From positions 1-11,651 of the forward strand of contig QJWD01000405.1 in the NCBI GenBank assembly GCA_003235465.1: a stretch of 11,651 bases of DNA, written 5' to 3'. The notes under the pieces were generated by a model that saw only the letters and a program-made list of their open reading frames with translations, did no database searches and was not told the origin of the DNA. Shown piece after piece: positions 1 through 5,708 of this stretch (position 1 is its first letter; each line of letters begins with the position of its first letter). Position numbers and translations under genes: made by a program. This DNA is from Nitrospirota bacterium. GTDB lineage: Bacteria > Nitrospinota > Nitrospinia > Nitrospinales > VA-1.

Positions 1-1515
1 GCCCGGTTCAACGCGGGCGCCGGGTTTGAGGCCGCCCCACGCCTCGATCGACGCCATGCCCAGGGCCTCCACGGTTTCCTCGATGCCGAGCTGCCTGATC
101 ATTTTATCCGCACTCTCGGGCATGAAGGGGTAGAGCAGCACCGCCAGGGTGCGCAGCGATTCGGCGGCGTTGTACATCACCGTTTGCAGGCGCTTCTTGC
201 CCTCGTCGGTTTTCGCCAGGTTCCACGGGCCGGTCTTGTCGATGTACTGGTTGGTCTGGTCCACCAGTTCCCAGATTTTCACGAGAATGCGGCTGTAGGC
301 GAGGTCGTCGTAACCCTTCCGCACTTCACCGATGACGTCCCTGGCCCGGTTGATGAGCGCCGGGTCCTCCTCGCCCGATGTCGCGGGTTCGGGCACGAGG
401 CCGTCGAAATATTTTTTCATCATGTTGACGGTGCGGTTCAGCAGGTTGCCCAGGTTGTTGGCGAGGTCGCTGTTCAACCGGCCGATCAGCGCCTGATGCG
501 AGAAGTCGCCATCCTGCCCGAACGAAACCTCGCGCATGAGGAAGTAGCGGATGACGTCCACCCCGAACAGGTCGATCAGGCGGTGCGGCTCGACGGCGTT
601 TCGCAGCGTTTTCGACATCTTCTGGCCGTTCACCGTCCACCACCCGTGCGCGAAAATGTTTTTCGGCACCTCGAGGCCGAGCGCCCTCAGCATGGTGGAC
701 CAGTACACCGCGTGCGTGGTGAGGATGTCCTTGCCCACCAGGTGATGGTCCGCCGGCCAGTAGCCGCATTTTCTGATATCGTCCAAACTGCCGTGGATGG
801 AAATGTAGTTGATCAGCGCGTCGAACCAGACGTAGGTGACGTAATCCTCGTCGAAGGGCAGGGGAATGCCCCAGGGCAGCCGCTCCTTCGGGCGCGAGAT
901 GCACAGGTCGCCGAGCGGCCGGCCGAGAAAGCCGAGCACCTCGTTTTTGCGCGAGGCGGGCTGAATGAAATGCTCGTTCTCCTGAATGGTTTTCACCAGC
1001 CAATCCTGGTGCTTGCCCATGCGGAAGAAGTAATTGTGCTCCTTTATCTTGTCGACCTTGCGGCCGCATTCGGGGCAGTTGCCGGCGACGAGGTCCTTCT
1101 CGGTCCAGAAGCGTTCGTCCGGCGTGCAGTACCAGCCTTCGTAACTGTCGCGGTAGATTTCGCCCGCGTCATGCAAGTGGGTGAGGATTTCGCGCACCAC
1201 CTTCTTGTGCGCCTCGTCCGTCGTGCGGATGAAGGCGCTGTGGGTTATGTTGAGGCGCGTCCACAATTCCTTGAAGCGCACGTGCAGGCGGTCGACGTGC
1301 TCCACCGGGCTGATGCCGAGCTGGGCGGCGGCCTGCTGCACCTTTTGCCCGTGCTCGTCGGTGCCGGTGAGGAAAAACACCTCGCGCCCTTCCAGGCGCT
1401 TGTAGCGGGCGATGATGTCGGCGGCGATGGTGGTGTAGGCGTGGCCGATGTGCGGGACATCGTTGACATAATAGATGGGCGTGGTGACGTAAAATTTATT
1501 TTCGGTCTTTGGCAT
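1..1515 (-). CDS. metG: Methionyl-tRNA synthetase (partial, C-terminus beyond the left edge)
   Basis: This enzyme attaches methionine to tRNA-Met in the cytoplasm, using ATP. The reading frame runs from an ATG at 1515 to the window edge, giving 505 residues with no stop. Seen directly: the class I HIGH motif at residues 22-25 in the context PHIGHAYT, the TGTDEHG motif near 50-56, and the second class I signature KMSKT at 299-303 (KMSKS variant). The zinc-knuckle insert near 130-150 has C130, D133, C147 and C150, so one usual Cys is Asp. The anticodon-binding helical domain begins near 340 with an NLGNLLNRTV-type segment. Residues 495-505 resemble the usual end of the short MetG form, so either only a few residues are missing or a C-terminal tRNA-binding domain follows outside the window. 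Its first 20 bases overlap the end of ricT, which indicates co-transcription and probably translational coupling. Confidence 0.97.
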   Translation of the reverse strand, partial: MPKTENKFYVTTPIYYVNDVPHIGHAYTTIAADIIARYKRLEGREVFFLTGTDEHGQKVQQAAAQLGISPVEHVDRLHVRFKELWTRLNITHSAFIRTTDEAHKKVVREILTHLHDAGEIYRDSYEGWYCTPDERFWTEKDLVAGNCPECGRKVDKIKEHNYFFRMGKHQDWLVKTIQENEHFIQPASRKNEVLGFLGRPLGDLCISRPKERLPWGIPLPFDEDYVTYVWFDALINYISIHGSLDDIRKCGYWPADHHLVGKDILTTHAVYWSTMLRALGLEVPKNIFAHGWWTVNGQKMSKTLRNAVEPHRLIDLFGVDVIRYFLMREVSFGQDGDFSHQALIGRLNSDLANNLGNLLNRTVNMMKKYFDGLVPEPATSGEEDPALINRARDVIGEVRKGYDDLAYSRILVKIWELVDQTNQYIDKTGPWNLAKTDEGKKRLQTVMYNAAESLRTLAVLLYPFMPESADKMIRQLGIEETVEALGMASIEAWGGLKPGARVEPG

Positions 1516-2413
1516 TCCTGTTCCGTTCGGTTGATTTTTCCTTTTCGGGCTGCGGTTTTTTCGCGGGCAGGTACCCCTCAAGTTCGGCGATTTCGTAAGT
1601 CATGATGCTCTCGTCGTTCAGCCGAACGACGATCTTCTGCCTGAGGATTTCCAGGTTGATCACCTTGCCCTGGCCGTCCGGCGTGTTGATGCGCGCGCCC
1701 ATTTTCGGCAGCGGTTTGATCATTTTGCGGTAATTGTCGTGCTCGTATTGCAGGCAGCACATGAGGCGGCCGCAGACGCCGGAGATCTTGCTCGGGTTGA
1801 GGGCGAGGCCCTGGTCCTTGGCCATGCGAATGGTGACCGGCGAGAAATCCTTGAGAAACGTGGCGCAGCACAGCGATTCCCCGCACACGCCGTAACCGGA
1901 GACGACGCGCGCCTCGTCGCGCACGCCCACCTGCTTCATCTCGATGCGGTGCCGGAGGTTGCCGGCGAGGTCCTTGATCAGCTGGCGGAAGTCCACCCTG
2001 CCTTCGGCGGTGAAGAAGAAGATGGTCTTTTTCGCCTCGGGCGCGTGCACGACCCGGCTCAGGCTCATGGGCAGCTTGAGCTCGTCGATTTTGGCGGAGC
2101 AGAGGGCGCGCGCCCTCGCTTCCATTTCTTTCTTGCGATCCAGCGCCTGCTGGTCGTTTTCGTTGGCGACGCGCAGCACGCGGCGAAACTTTTTCGCCGC
2201 TTCGTTGCGGAAGTTCGGAATCTTGTTCGAGGCCACGGTGCCGAGGCGGCTGCCGCGCCCCACCTCCACCACCACCTCCATGCCCACCCGAAGCGCCAGC
2301 GGCCCCGGGTCGTACAGTTCCGAGGTAGTTTCATTGAGCACGCGGACGCCGATGAGAAACCGGGGAGGCGGCTTTCTCGGCTCCTGGCGCTGGGGTTTGT
2401 CTTCGACGTTCAT
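1496..2413 (-). CDS. ricT: RicT/YaaT-like PSP1 domain protein
   Basis: The protein has 305 residues and belongs to the PSP1 C-terminal-domain (YaaT/RicT) family. In Bacillus subtilis, RicT works with RicA and RicF in a complex that carries [4Fe-4S] clusters and promotes RNase Y-dependent mRNA maturation, and it affects sporulation, competence and biofilm formation. That role is family knowledge and is not shown here. Seen directly: a basic, proline-rich N-terminus, a PSP1-type core at about 20-160, and the family's conserved Cys blocks GYGVCGESLCC (C177, C182, C183) and GVCGRLMCC (C214, C219, C220). The tail after residue 283 is rich in Lys, Glu and Arg and probably disordered. The start ATG (2411-2413) overlaps the holB stop in an ATGA arrangement, which fixes the start and suggests coupling. 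The holB-ricT order is conserved in B. subtilis. No ricA or ricF homologue is visible in the window. Confidence 0.93.
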   Translation of the reverse strand: MNVEDKPQRQEPRKPPPRFLIGVRVLNETTSELYDPGPLALRVGMEVVVEVGRGSRLGTVASNKIPNFRNEAAKKFRRVLRVANENDQQALDRKKEMEARARALCSAKIDELKLPMSLSRVVHAPEAKKTIFFFTAEGRVDFRQLIKDLAGNLRHRIEMKQVGVRDEARVVSGYGVCGESLCCATFLKDFSPVTIRMAKDQGLALNPSKISGVCGRLMCCLQYEHDNYRKMIKPLPKMGARINTPDGQGKVINLEILRQKIVVRLNDESIMTYEIAELEGYLPAKKPQPEKEKSTERNRNAKDRK

Positions 2414-3426
2414 CGCGGCGAACTCCGGGTTTCGGAAAATTTAATGAGCAGGGTCTCGAGCGCCAGCTGGGCGTTGGCGTTGCCGGAGAGCCAGCGTTTG
2501 GTCTCGCGCACCGCGTCGAACATATCGAGAAGGGCGGTGAGCGGCTTCACCCGGGCCACCTCCTGCATGGGGCGGAGGAGATCCGGGTTGAGGAGCAACG
2601 ACCCCCGGCCGCGCACCTTGAGCACCGCGAGATCGCGCAGCAGCCCGAGAAGCTCGTCGAGCAGCGGCTGCAAGGTTGCCGTTTTCCTGGCCCAGGTTTT
2701 CGACCACTTGAACGCCAGGTCCATGTGCTCGAACGAGGCGCCGGCGATGAGGTCGAGCAGGTTTTCCCGCTGTTCGCCCGCTTCCACGCGTTCCTCGTTG
2801 AGCTCGAGCGCGCGGGCCACCGAGCCCTCGGCGCGCTCGGCGCGCAGCCTCAGGTGGCCGATGTCGTCCTCCAGTTCCTTCTCCAGAATAGTCAGGATGA
2901 CCTCCGCCGGCAGGCGGCCGAAGCGGATGCCCTGGCAGCGCGACACCAGGGTCGGCAGCAGCTGGAACGGGTTGACGGCGGTGAGAACCAGGATGGTGGC
3001 GCGGGGCGGCTCTTCCAGCGTTTTCAACAGCGTGTTGGCGGCCTGCGGGTTCATCCACTCGGCGCCGTCGATGAGGGCCACCTTGTTCCTGCCCTCGTAG
3101 GGCATGAACGCCAGCTTCTTCTGCAGTTCGCGGATGCGCTCGATGCGGATCACCGCTTCGCGGCTGGCCGGGGTTTTCTTTTCCGGCTCGACGAGGAAAA
3201 AATCCGGATGAATGCGCGCCTCGATTTTGCGGCAGGATTCGCAGCCCGCGCACGCCCCCTCCGGGCTCAGGCAGTTCAGCGCCTTCGCCAGTTCGATGGC
3301 GGCGAGCTTCTTGCCGACACCCTCCGGCCCGTAAAACAGGTAGGCGTGGGCCAGGGTCTCTTTCTCAATGGATTTTCTGAGAATCTGGACGGGTTGATCC
3401 TGTCCGAGGATGCATTCGAAAGGCAT
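2410..3426 (-). CDS. holB: DNA polymerase III delta prime subunit
   Basis: Delta prime is the clamp-loader subunit that helps load the beta sliding clamp onto primed DNA. The protein has 338 residues from the ATG at 3424-3426. Seen directly: an N-terminus MPFECILGQDQPV of the type usual for this family; a degenerate P-loop GPEGVGKK at 33-40, with Lys where ATPases have Thr or Ser; four zinc-ribbon cysteines C52, C59, C62 and C65; a Walker-B-like LIDGAEWM at 119-125; and the SRC arginine-finger motif at 162-164. The frame stays open for 49 codons upstream to 3573, but that stretch is low-complexity and not family-like, so I chose the internal ATG. No Shine-Dalgarno sequence precedes it. Being the first gene of holB-ricT-metG, it overlaps ricT by 4 bases. 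DnaX (tau/gamma) shares the fold, but the degenerate P-loop and the length favour HolB. Confidence 0.93.
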   Translation of the reverse strand: MPFECILGQDQPVQILRKSIEKETLAHAYLFYGPEGVGKKLAAIELAKALNCLSPEGACAGCESCRKIEARIHPDFFLVEPEKKTPASREAVIRIERIRELQKKLAFMPYEGRNKVALIDGAEWMNPQAANTLLKTLEEPPRATILVLTAVNPFQLLPTLVSRCQGIRFGRLPAEVILTILEKELEDDIGHLRLRAERAEGSVARALELNEERVEAGEQRENLLDLIAGASFEHMDLAFKWSKTWARKTATLQPLLDELLGLLRDLAVLKVRGRGSLLLNPDLLRPMQEVARVKPLTALLDMFDAVRETKRWLSGNANAQLALETLLIKFSETRSSPR

Positions 3427-3434
3427 GACGCGTG

Positions 3435-3463
3435 AGTATATATGAAACCATCTCGTTGCTCCA
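3435..3463 (-). promoter_or_regulatory. Candidate holB operon promoter, possibly giving a leaderless mRNA
   Basis: On the minus strand a TATACT hexamer (3440 to 3435, 5 of 6 matches to the -10 consensus) lies within the AT-rich TATATACT just before holB. A start about 7 bases downstream would fall within a few bases of the holB ATG. The -35 at 17-base spacing (TGGAGC, 3463 to 3458) is poor. This is inferred from pattern alone. Confidence 0.25.
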
Positions 3464-3652
3464 GGAAAGCGGGGGTCAGGGAGATGAGATAGCGTGACTT
3501 CGGGTTGATAATAACCGGAGGGGGTGTTCCGCTCGCGCCCGGGCCGCGGCGGTTCCCAGGCTCCTGATATCAAAGGTCTCTCACGCCATCATAATACATG
3601 GGGTGGACCCTGTAAATGAAAAATCGATGAGGCGGGGGCGCCGGCCGGGCCT

Positions 3653-3682
3653 TCGAGAATGCGCGCTAACTTGTTATATAGT
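3653..3682 (+). promoter_or_regulatory. Candidate promoter for the ferredoxin gene
   Basis: TCGAGA (3653-3658, 4 of 6 to the -35 consensus) and TATAGT (3677-3682, 5 of 6 to the -10 consensus) are separated by 18 bases. The -10 lies in a short AT-rich island within otherwise very GC-rich DNA. Transcription would start near 3690, giving a leader of about 175 bases. A second, weaker -10-like TAAAAT lies at 3792-3797 without a well-spaced -35. Confidence 0.3.
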
Positions 3683-3804
3683 AAAGGCCTGGCTGAATTT
3701 CGCGGAGGCAGGGGAGGGGCCTCGGCCGGCCGGGTTCGGGAAGAGTTTGCATCTCGACCGAGAATTTGGTATTAATCTTGGGCCTGAATGCTAAAATACC
3801 GTGA

Positions 3805-3853
3805 TTCCAACCGGCCAAGGCCGGTGGAACCTCACCGTTAACGCTTTCGTTAA
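3805..3853 (+). promoter_or_regulatory. Twin hairpins in the ferredoxin mRNA leader
   Basis: Two hairpins stand side by side directly before the ribosome binding site. The first pairs TTCC (3805-3808) plus ACCGGCC (3810-3816) with GGCCGGT (3819-3825) plus GGAA (3826-3829), with one bulged A at 3809. The second pairs TTAACG (3838-3843) with CGTTAA (3848-3853) around a CTTT loop and ends at the edge of the AAGGAAG ribosome binding site (3853-3859). Neither is followed by a T-tract, so they do not look like intrinsic terminators. A role in translation control or mRNA stability is inference. Confidence 0.55.
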
Positions 3854-3865
3854 AGGAAGAGAACC

Positions 3866-4192
3866 ATGGCGGTCGCCGAAAAAGCCAAAAGGTCGCAGCA
3901 GAGAAAGAGAAAACCGAAGATCCTGGCGGTGATCAACGACGCCTGCACCGGTTGCGGGGGCTCCCCCATCTGCATCACCGAATGCCCGGTTGAAAACTGC
4001 ATGTTCGAGGTGGAAAACCCCGATGCGCCCTTCTTCAACCGCGTGCATGTGGACCCGCTGCTTTGCATCGGCTGTAAAAAGTGCACCAGCAAGGGGCCGA
4101 TGGACACCTTCCTCGAAGGCTGCCCCTGGGATGCCATCGACATGATCCCGCTGGAAGAGTACGAGTCCGAATACGGCACGCTGCCTTACTGA
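3866..4192 (+). CDS. Small 2[4Fe-4S] ferredoxin-like protein
   Basis: A 108-residue soluble protein with two ferredoxin-type cysteine sets, probably an electron carrier; its partner is unknown. Seen directly: a strongly basic N-terminus (residues 6-18); a first set C27-x2-C30-x5-C36-x3-C40-Pro; an extra C45; a second set C67-x2-C70-x2-C73-x12-C86-Pro; and an acidic, Tyr-containing C-terminus. Classical 2[4Fe-4S] ferredoxins have CxxCxxCxxxCP twice, so this one has three extra residues in the first set and nine between the third Cys and the CP of the second. The AAGGAAG ribosome binding site at 3853-3859 supports the ATG at 3866. There is no signal peptide. It lies 212 bases upstream of the atp operon on the same strand but appears to be a separate unit, because a good promoter lies between. 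The ferredoxin assignment is firm; the physiological role is not known to me. Confidence 0.88.
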   Translation: MAVAEKAKRSQQRKRKPKILAVINDACTGCGGSPICITECPVENCMFEVENPDAPFFNRVHVDPLLCIGCKKCTSKGPMDTFLEGCPWDAIDMIPLEEYESEYGTLPY

Positions 4193-4230
4193 GAACCGGC
4201 CATCGCTCCGGAGGGCGCACCCCGCCACGA

Positions 4231-4282
4231 GGCCCGGGCGGGCCGCCGCCTGGCGCGAGGCGTCCGCCGGCCTAAGCCCGCC
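4231..4282 (+). repeat. GC-rich inverted repeats after the ferredoxin gene
   Basis: GGCCC (4231-4235) pairs with GGGCC (4240-4244) around a four-base loop. Alternatively GGCGGGC (4237-4243) pairs with GCCCGCC (4276-4282) as a longer-range stem. These are mutually exclusive structures. Neither is followed by a T-run on the plus strand, so intrinsic termination is not demonstrated, although a Rho-assisted or mRNA 3'-end role is possible. Confidence 0.4.
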
Positions 4283-4330
4283 TGAGAAAATTATCCTCAA
4301 AGCGAATATAATTGAAACATTGTTTGGACA

Positions 4331-4358
4331 TTGACCAGGACATGTTGTAGGATATAAA
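4331..4358 (+). promoter_or_regulatory. Sigma70-type promoter of the atp operon
   Basis: TTGACC (4331-4336, 5 of 6 to the -35 consensus) is followed after 16 bases by TATAAA (4353-4358, 5 of 6 to the -10 consensus). The surrounding 4290-4370 is clearly AT-rich compared with the rest of the window. The expected start, about 4365, falls inside a run of seven T at 4362-4368. The leader to the first ATG would be about 40 bases, C-rich and without a Shine-Dalgarno sequence. Confidence 0.65.
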
Positions 4359-4404
4359 ACCTTTTTTTGCCCGCAAGCCGATTCACCCCCCAGCCAGCTT
4401 CTCG

Positions 4405-4659
4405 ATGAGAAAAAACAGCGGCTTAAGTCAGGGCTTGAGTATCGCGCTGAGGTTTGGCATAGAGATGGCGGTGGCGACCGCGCTGGGGGCGCTCATGGGT
4501 TACAGCGCAGATTATTTTTTCGGCACCCGGCCGTGGTTTCTCGCGCTGGGGGTTTTGCTCGGCGGCGCCGCGGGCATGTTGAATGTCTACCGTGCCGCAC
4601 AGCAGATCACCTTCGACGAAGACGACGGTTCAAACGATAAAGGAGATTCACCGCGTTGA
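4405..4659 (+). CDS. atpI: AtpI/AtpZ-like small membrane protein of the ATP synthase operon
   Basis: An 84-residue membrane protein, first gene of the atp operon. AtpI/AtpZ proteins are non-essential accessory factors linked to c-ring assembly and, in some bacteria, to Mg or Ca uptake. That role is family knowledge. Seen directly: two likely membrane helices at about 13-33 and 43-64, a glycine-rich turn into each, the NVYRAAQQ segment (60-67) that commonly closes such proteins, and an acidic cytoplasmic tail. The length and two-helix plan fit the short AtpZ/AtpI form rather than the four-helix E. coli AtpI. The ATG at 4405 has no ribosome binding site, which suggests weak translation. Its TGA (4657-4659) overlaps the TTG start proposed for atpB by four bases. 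Confidence 0.75.
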   Translation: MRKNSGLSQGLSIALRFGIEMAVATALGALMGYSADYFFGTRPWFLALGVLLGGAAGMLNVYRAAQQITFDEDDGSNDKGDSPR

Positions 4660-5393
4660 GCATGGAAAGCCCGTTACACCATTTCGAGCTGCACCCGATC
4701 GTCCCCTTGTCGATCATGGGTTTCGACATTTCCCTGAATAAAGCCATATTCGTGATGTGGATCGGCGTGGCGCTGGTGTTCGCGATTTTCATGATCGTGG
4801 TCAGAAGCGGCGTTTCCCTGGTTCCCGGCAAGTTGCAGAGCCTGGCGGAAATGGTTCTCGAGTTCATCGGCGGCATGGTGGACGAGTTCATCGGCGAGGA
4901 CGACCGGGACAAGTTCCTTCCCTTCATCGCCTCGCTGTTCCTGTTCATCCTCATCTGCAACCTCATCGGGCTTGTGCCCGGCAGTTACACCATCACCAGC
5001 CAGCTTGTCGTCACCGGCGCGTTCGCCATCGGCATCTTCATCATGACCCTGGTGATCGGCTTCGCCCGGCATGGCATGCATTTTCTGTCCATCCTGGTTC
5101 CGCCGGGGGTGCCGAAGATCATGATCCCGCTCATGATCCCCATCGAAATCATCAGCATGCTGGCGCGGCCGATTTCCCTGGCGGTGCGTCTTTTCGCCAA
5201 CATGACGGCGGGCCACACCGTGCTCGCCGTGCTGTTCGGCCTGGCCATGACCTCGCCGCTCTGGGTGGGGTGGATGCCGTTCGGTTTCACCGTCATCATC
5301 AACGGTCTGGAAATCGCCATCGCCGTTATTCAGGCTTACATCTTCACAACGCTGACCTGCGTGTATATCGGCGATGTGATCAAATTGCACTAA
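4656..5393 (+). CDS. atpB: F1Fo ATP synthase subunit a
   Basis: Subunit a is the membrane stator that forms the two proton half-channels beside the c-ring. From the TTG at 4656 it has 245 residues with five to six membrane helices. Seen directly: the essential stator arginine R178 in SLAVRLFANMTAGH, H187 nine residues further on, and the last-helix block GLEIAIAVIQAYIF with E219 and Q226. E. coli has Glu and His at the positions of H187 and E219; the swapped order here is the arrangement of mitochondria and alphaproteobacteria. The start choice is between TTG 4656 (10 bases after AGGAG at 4641-4645, overlapping the atpI stop) and ATG 4662 (16 bases after it). Spacing favours TTG, and the ATG would remove only two residues. 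Confidence 0.97.
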   Translation: MSMESPLHHFELHPIVPLSIMGFDISLNKAIFVMWIGVALVFAIFMIVVRSGVSLVPGKLQSLAEMVLEFIGGMVDEFIGEDDRDKFLPFIASLFLFILICNLIGLVPGSYTITSQLVVTGAFAIGIFIMTLVIGFARHGMHFLSILVPPGVPKIMIPLMIPIEIISMLARPISLAVRLFANMTAGHTVLAVLFGLAMTSPLWVGWMPFGFTVIINGLEIAIAVIQAYIFTTLTCVYIGDVIKLH

Positions 5394-5422
5394 TTTTTGC
5401 TCATTAAGAGAGGAGAGACAAA

Positions 5423-5647
5423 ATGGCATCGGAAGCAGCAGCGTTAATCGGTATGGGACTGTGTGCGGCGGGTTTCTTTGGCGCCGCGCTGGGCATCGCC
5501 TACATCTTCGCCAAAACCATCGAGACCGTCGGCCGGCAGCCCAACGCCGAGGCGCGCGTCGCCAAGTACTGCTGGATCGGTTTCGCGCTGGTCGAGGCTA
5601 TCGCGCTTTACGCCCTCGTCATCGCGTTCATCATTATGCCCAAGTGA
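5423..5647 (+). CDS. atpE: F1Fo ATP synthase subunit c (proteolipid)
   Basis: Subunit c forms the rotating ring that carries protons across the membrane. It has 74 residues as a hairpin of two membrane helices, about 5-32 and 50-71, joined by the polar RQP loop (38-40) that contacts F1. Seen directly: the ion-binding carboxylate E58 in ALVEAIALY. The positions that hold Gln, Ser and Thr in sodium-type rings are I25, A59 and I60 here, so proton coupling is expected. The helix-1 packing motif, usually GxGxGxG, reads F18-x-G20-x-A22-x-G24. A very strong ribosome binding site, AGAGAGGAGAGA (5407-5418), precedes the ATG, in keeping with about 10 to 15 copies per complex. A stem-loop follows the stop codon. 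Confidence 0.97.
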   Translation: MASEAAALIGMGLCAAGFFGAALGIAYIFAKTIETVGRQPNAEARVAKYCWIGFALVEAIALYALVIAFIIMPK

Positions 5648-5676
5648 GCCCAGGCGGTGCGGCTTTCGCACCGGGC
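5648..5676 (+). promoter_or_regulatory. Stem-loop immediately after the atpE stop codon
   Basis: GGTGCG (5656-5661) pairs perfectly with CGCACC (5667-5672) around a GCTTT loop. The stem continues with GCCC (5648-5651) against GGGC (5673-5676), leaving AGGC bulged on the 5' side. It starts on the base after the atpE stop. No T-tract adjoins it (a T-run comes nine bases later at 5687-5691), so it is a weak terminator candidate and better read as an mRNA-stabilising or processing element between atpE and atpF. That function is inferred. Confidence 0.5.
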
Positions 5677-5708
5677 TCTCGAATACTTTTTAAAAGGCGA
5701 GATCAACG

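Larger units (their letters stand above)
3427..3865. other. Divergent intergenic region between holB and the ferredoxin gene
   Basis: These 439 bases separate the two divergent transcription units. They contain a candidate holB promoter at the left end and a candidate plus-strand promoter near 3653-3682. An imperfect direct repeat (GCCGGCCGGG at 3640-3649 and 3725-3734, each followed by a TTCGNGAA element) lies in the middle, and two hairpins sit immediately before the ferredoxin ribosome binding site. I found no convincing gene. The plus-strand frame 3603-3794 starts at GTG without a ribosome binding site and lacks any family-like sequence. No tRNA-like cloverleaf was recognised. Confidence 0.6.

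Noticed and set aside
184..1605. Long plus-strand open frame opposite metG and ricT
   Set aside because: It lies antisense to well-supported genes and has no recognisable family, domain or ribosome binding site. High GC at third positions removes stops from the opposite strand.
1739..3435. Plus-strand open frames opposite ricT and holB
   Set aside because: They are Ala/Arg/Val-rich, without motifs, and overlap genes whose family signatures are clear on the minus strand.
3427..3573. 49-codon N-terminal extension of HolB
   Set aside because: The extension is not family-like and has no ribosome binding site; the MPFECILGQDQP start matches the usual HolB N-terminus.
3603..3794. 63-codon plus-strand open frame upstream of the ferredoxin gene
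   Set aside because: It starts at GTG without a ribosome binding site, has atypical composition and overlaps the candidate promoter region.
4362..4368. T-run before atpI as an intrinsic terminator of the ferredoxin transcript
   Set aside because: No stable hairpin directly precedes it; the preceding bases form the AT-rich promoter instead.
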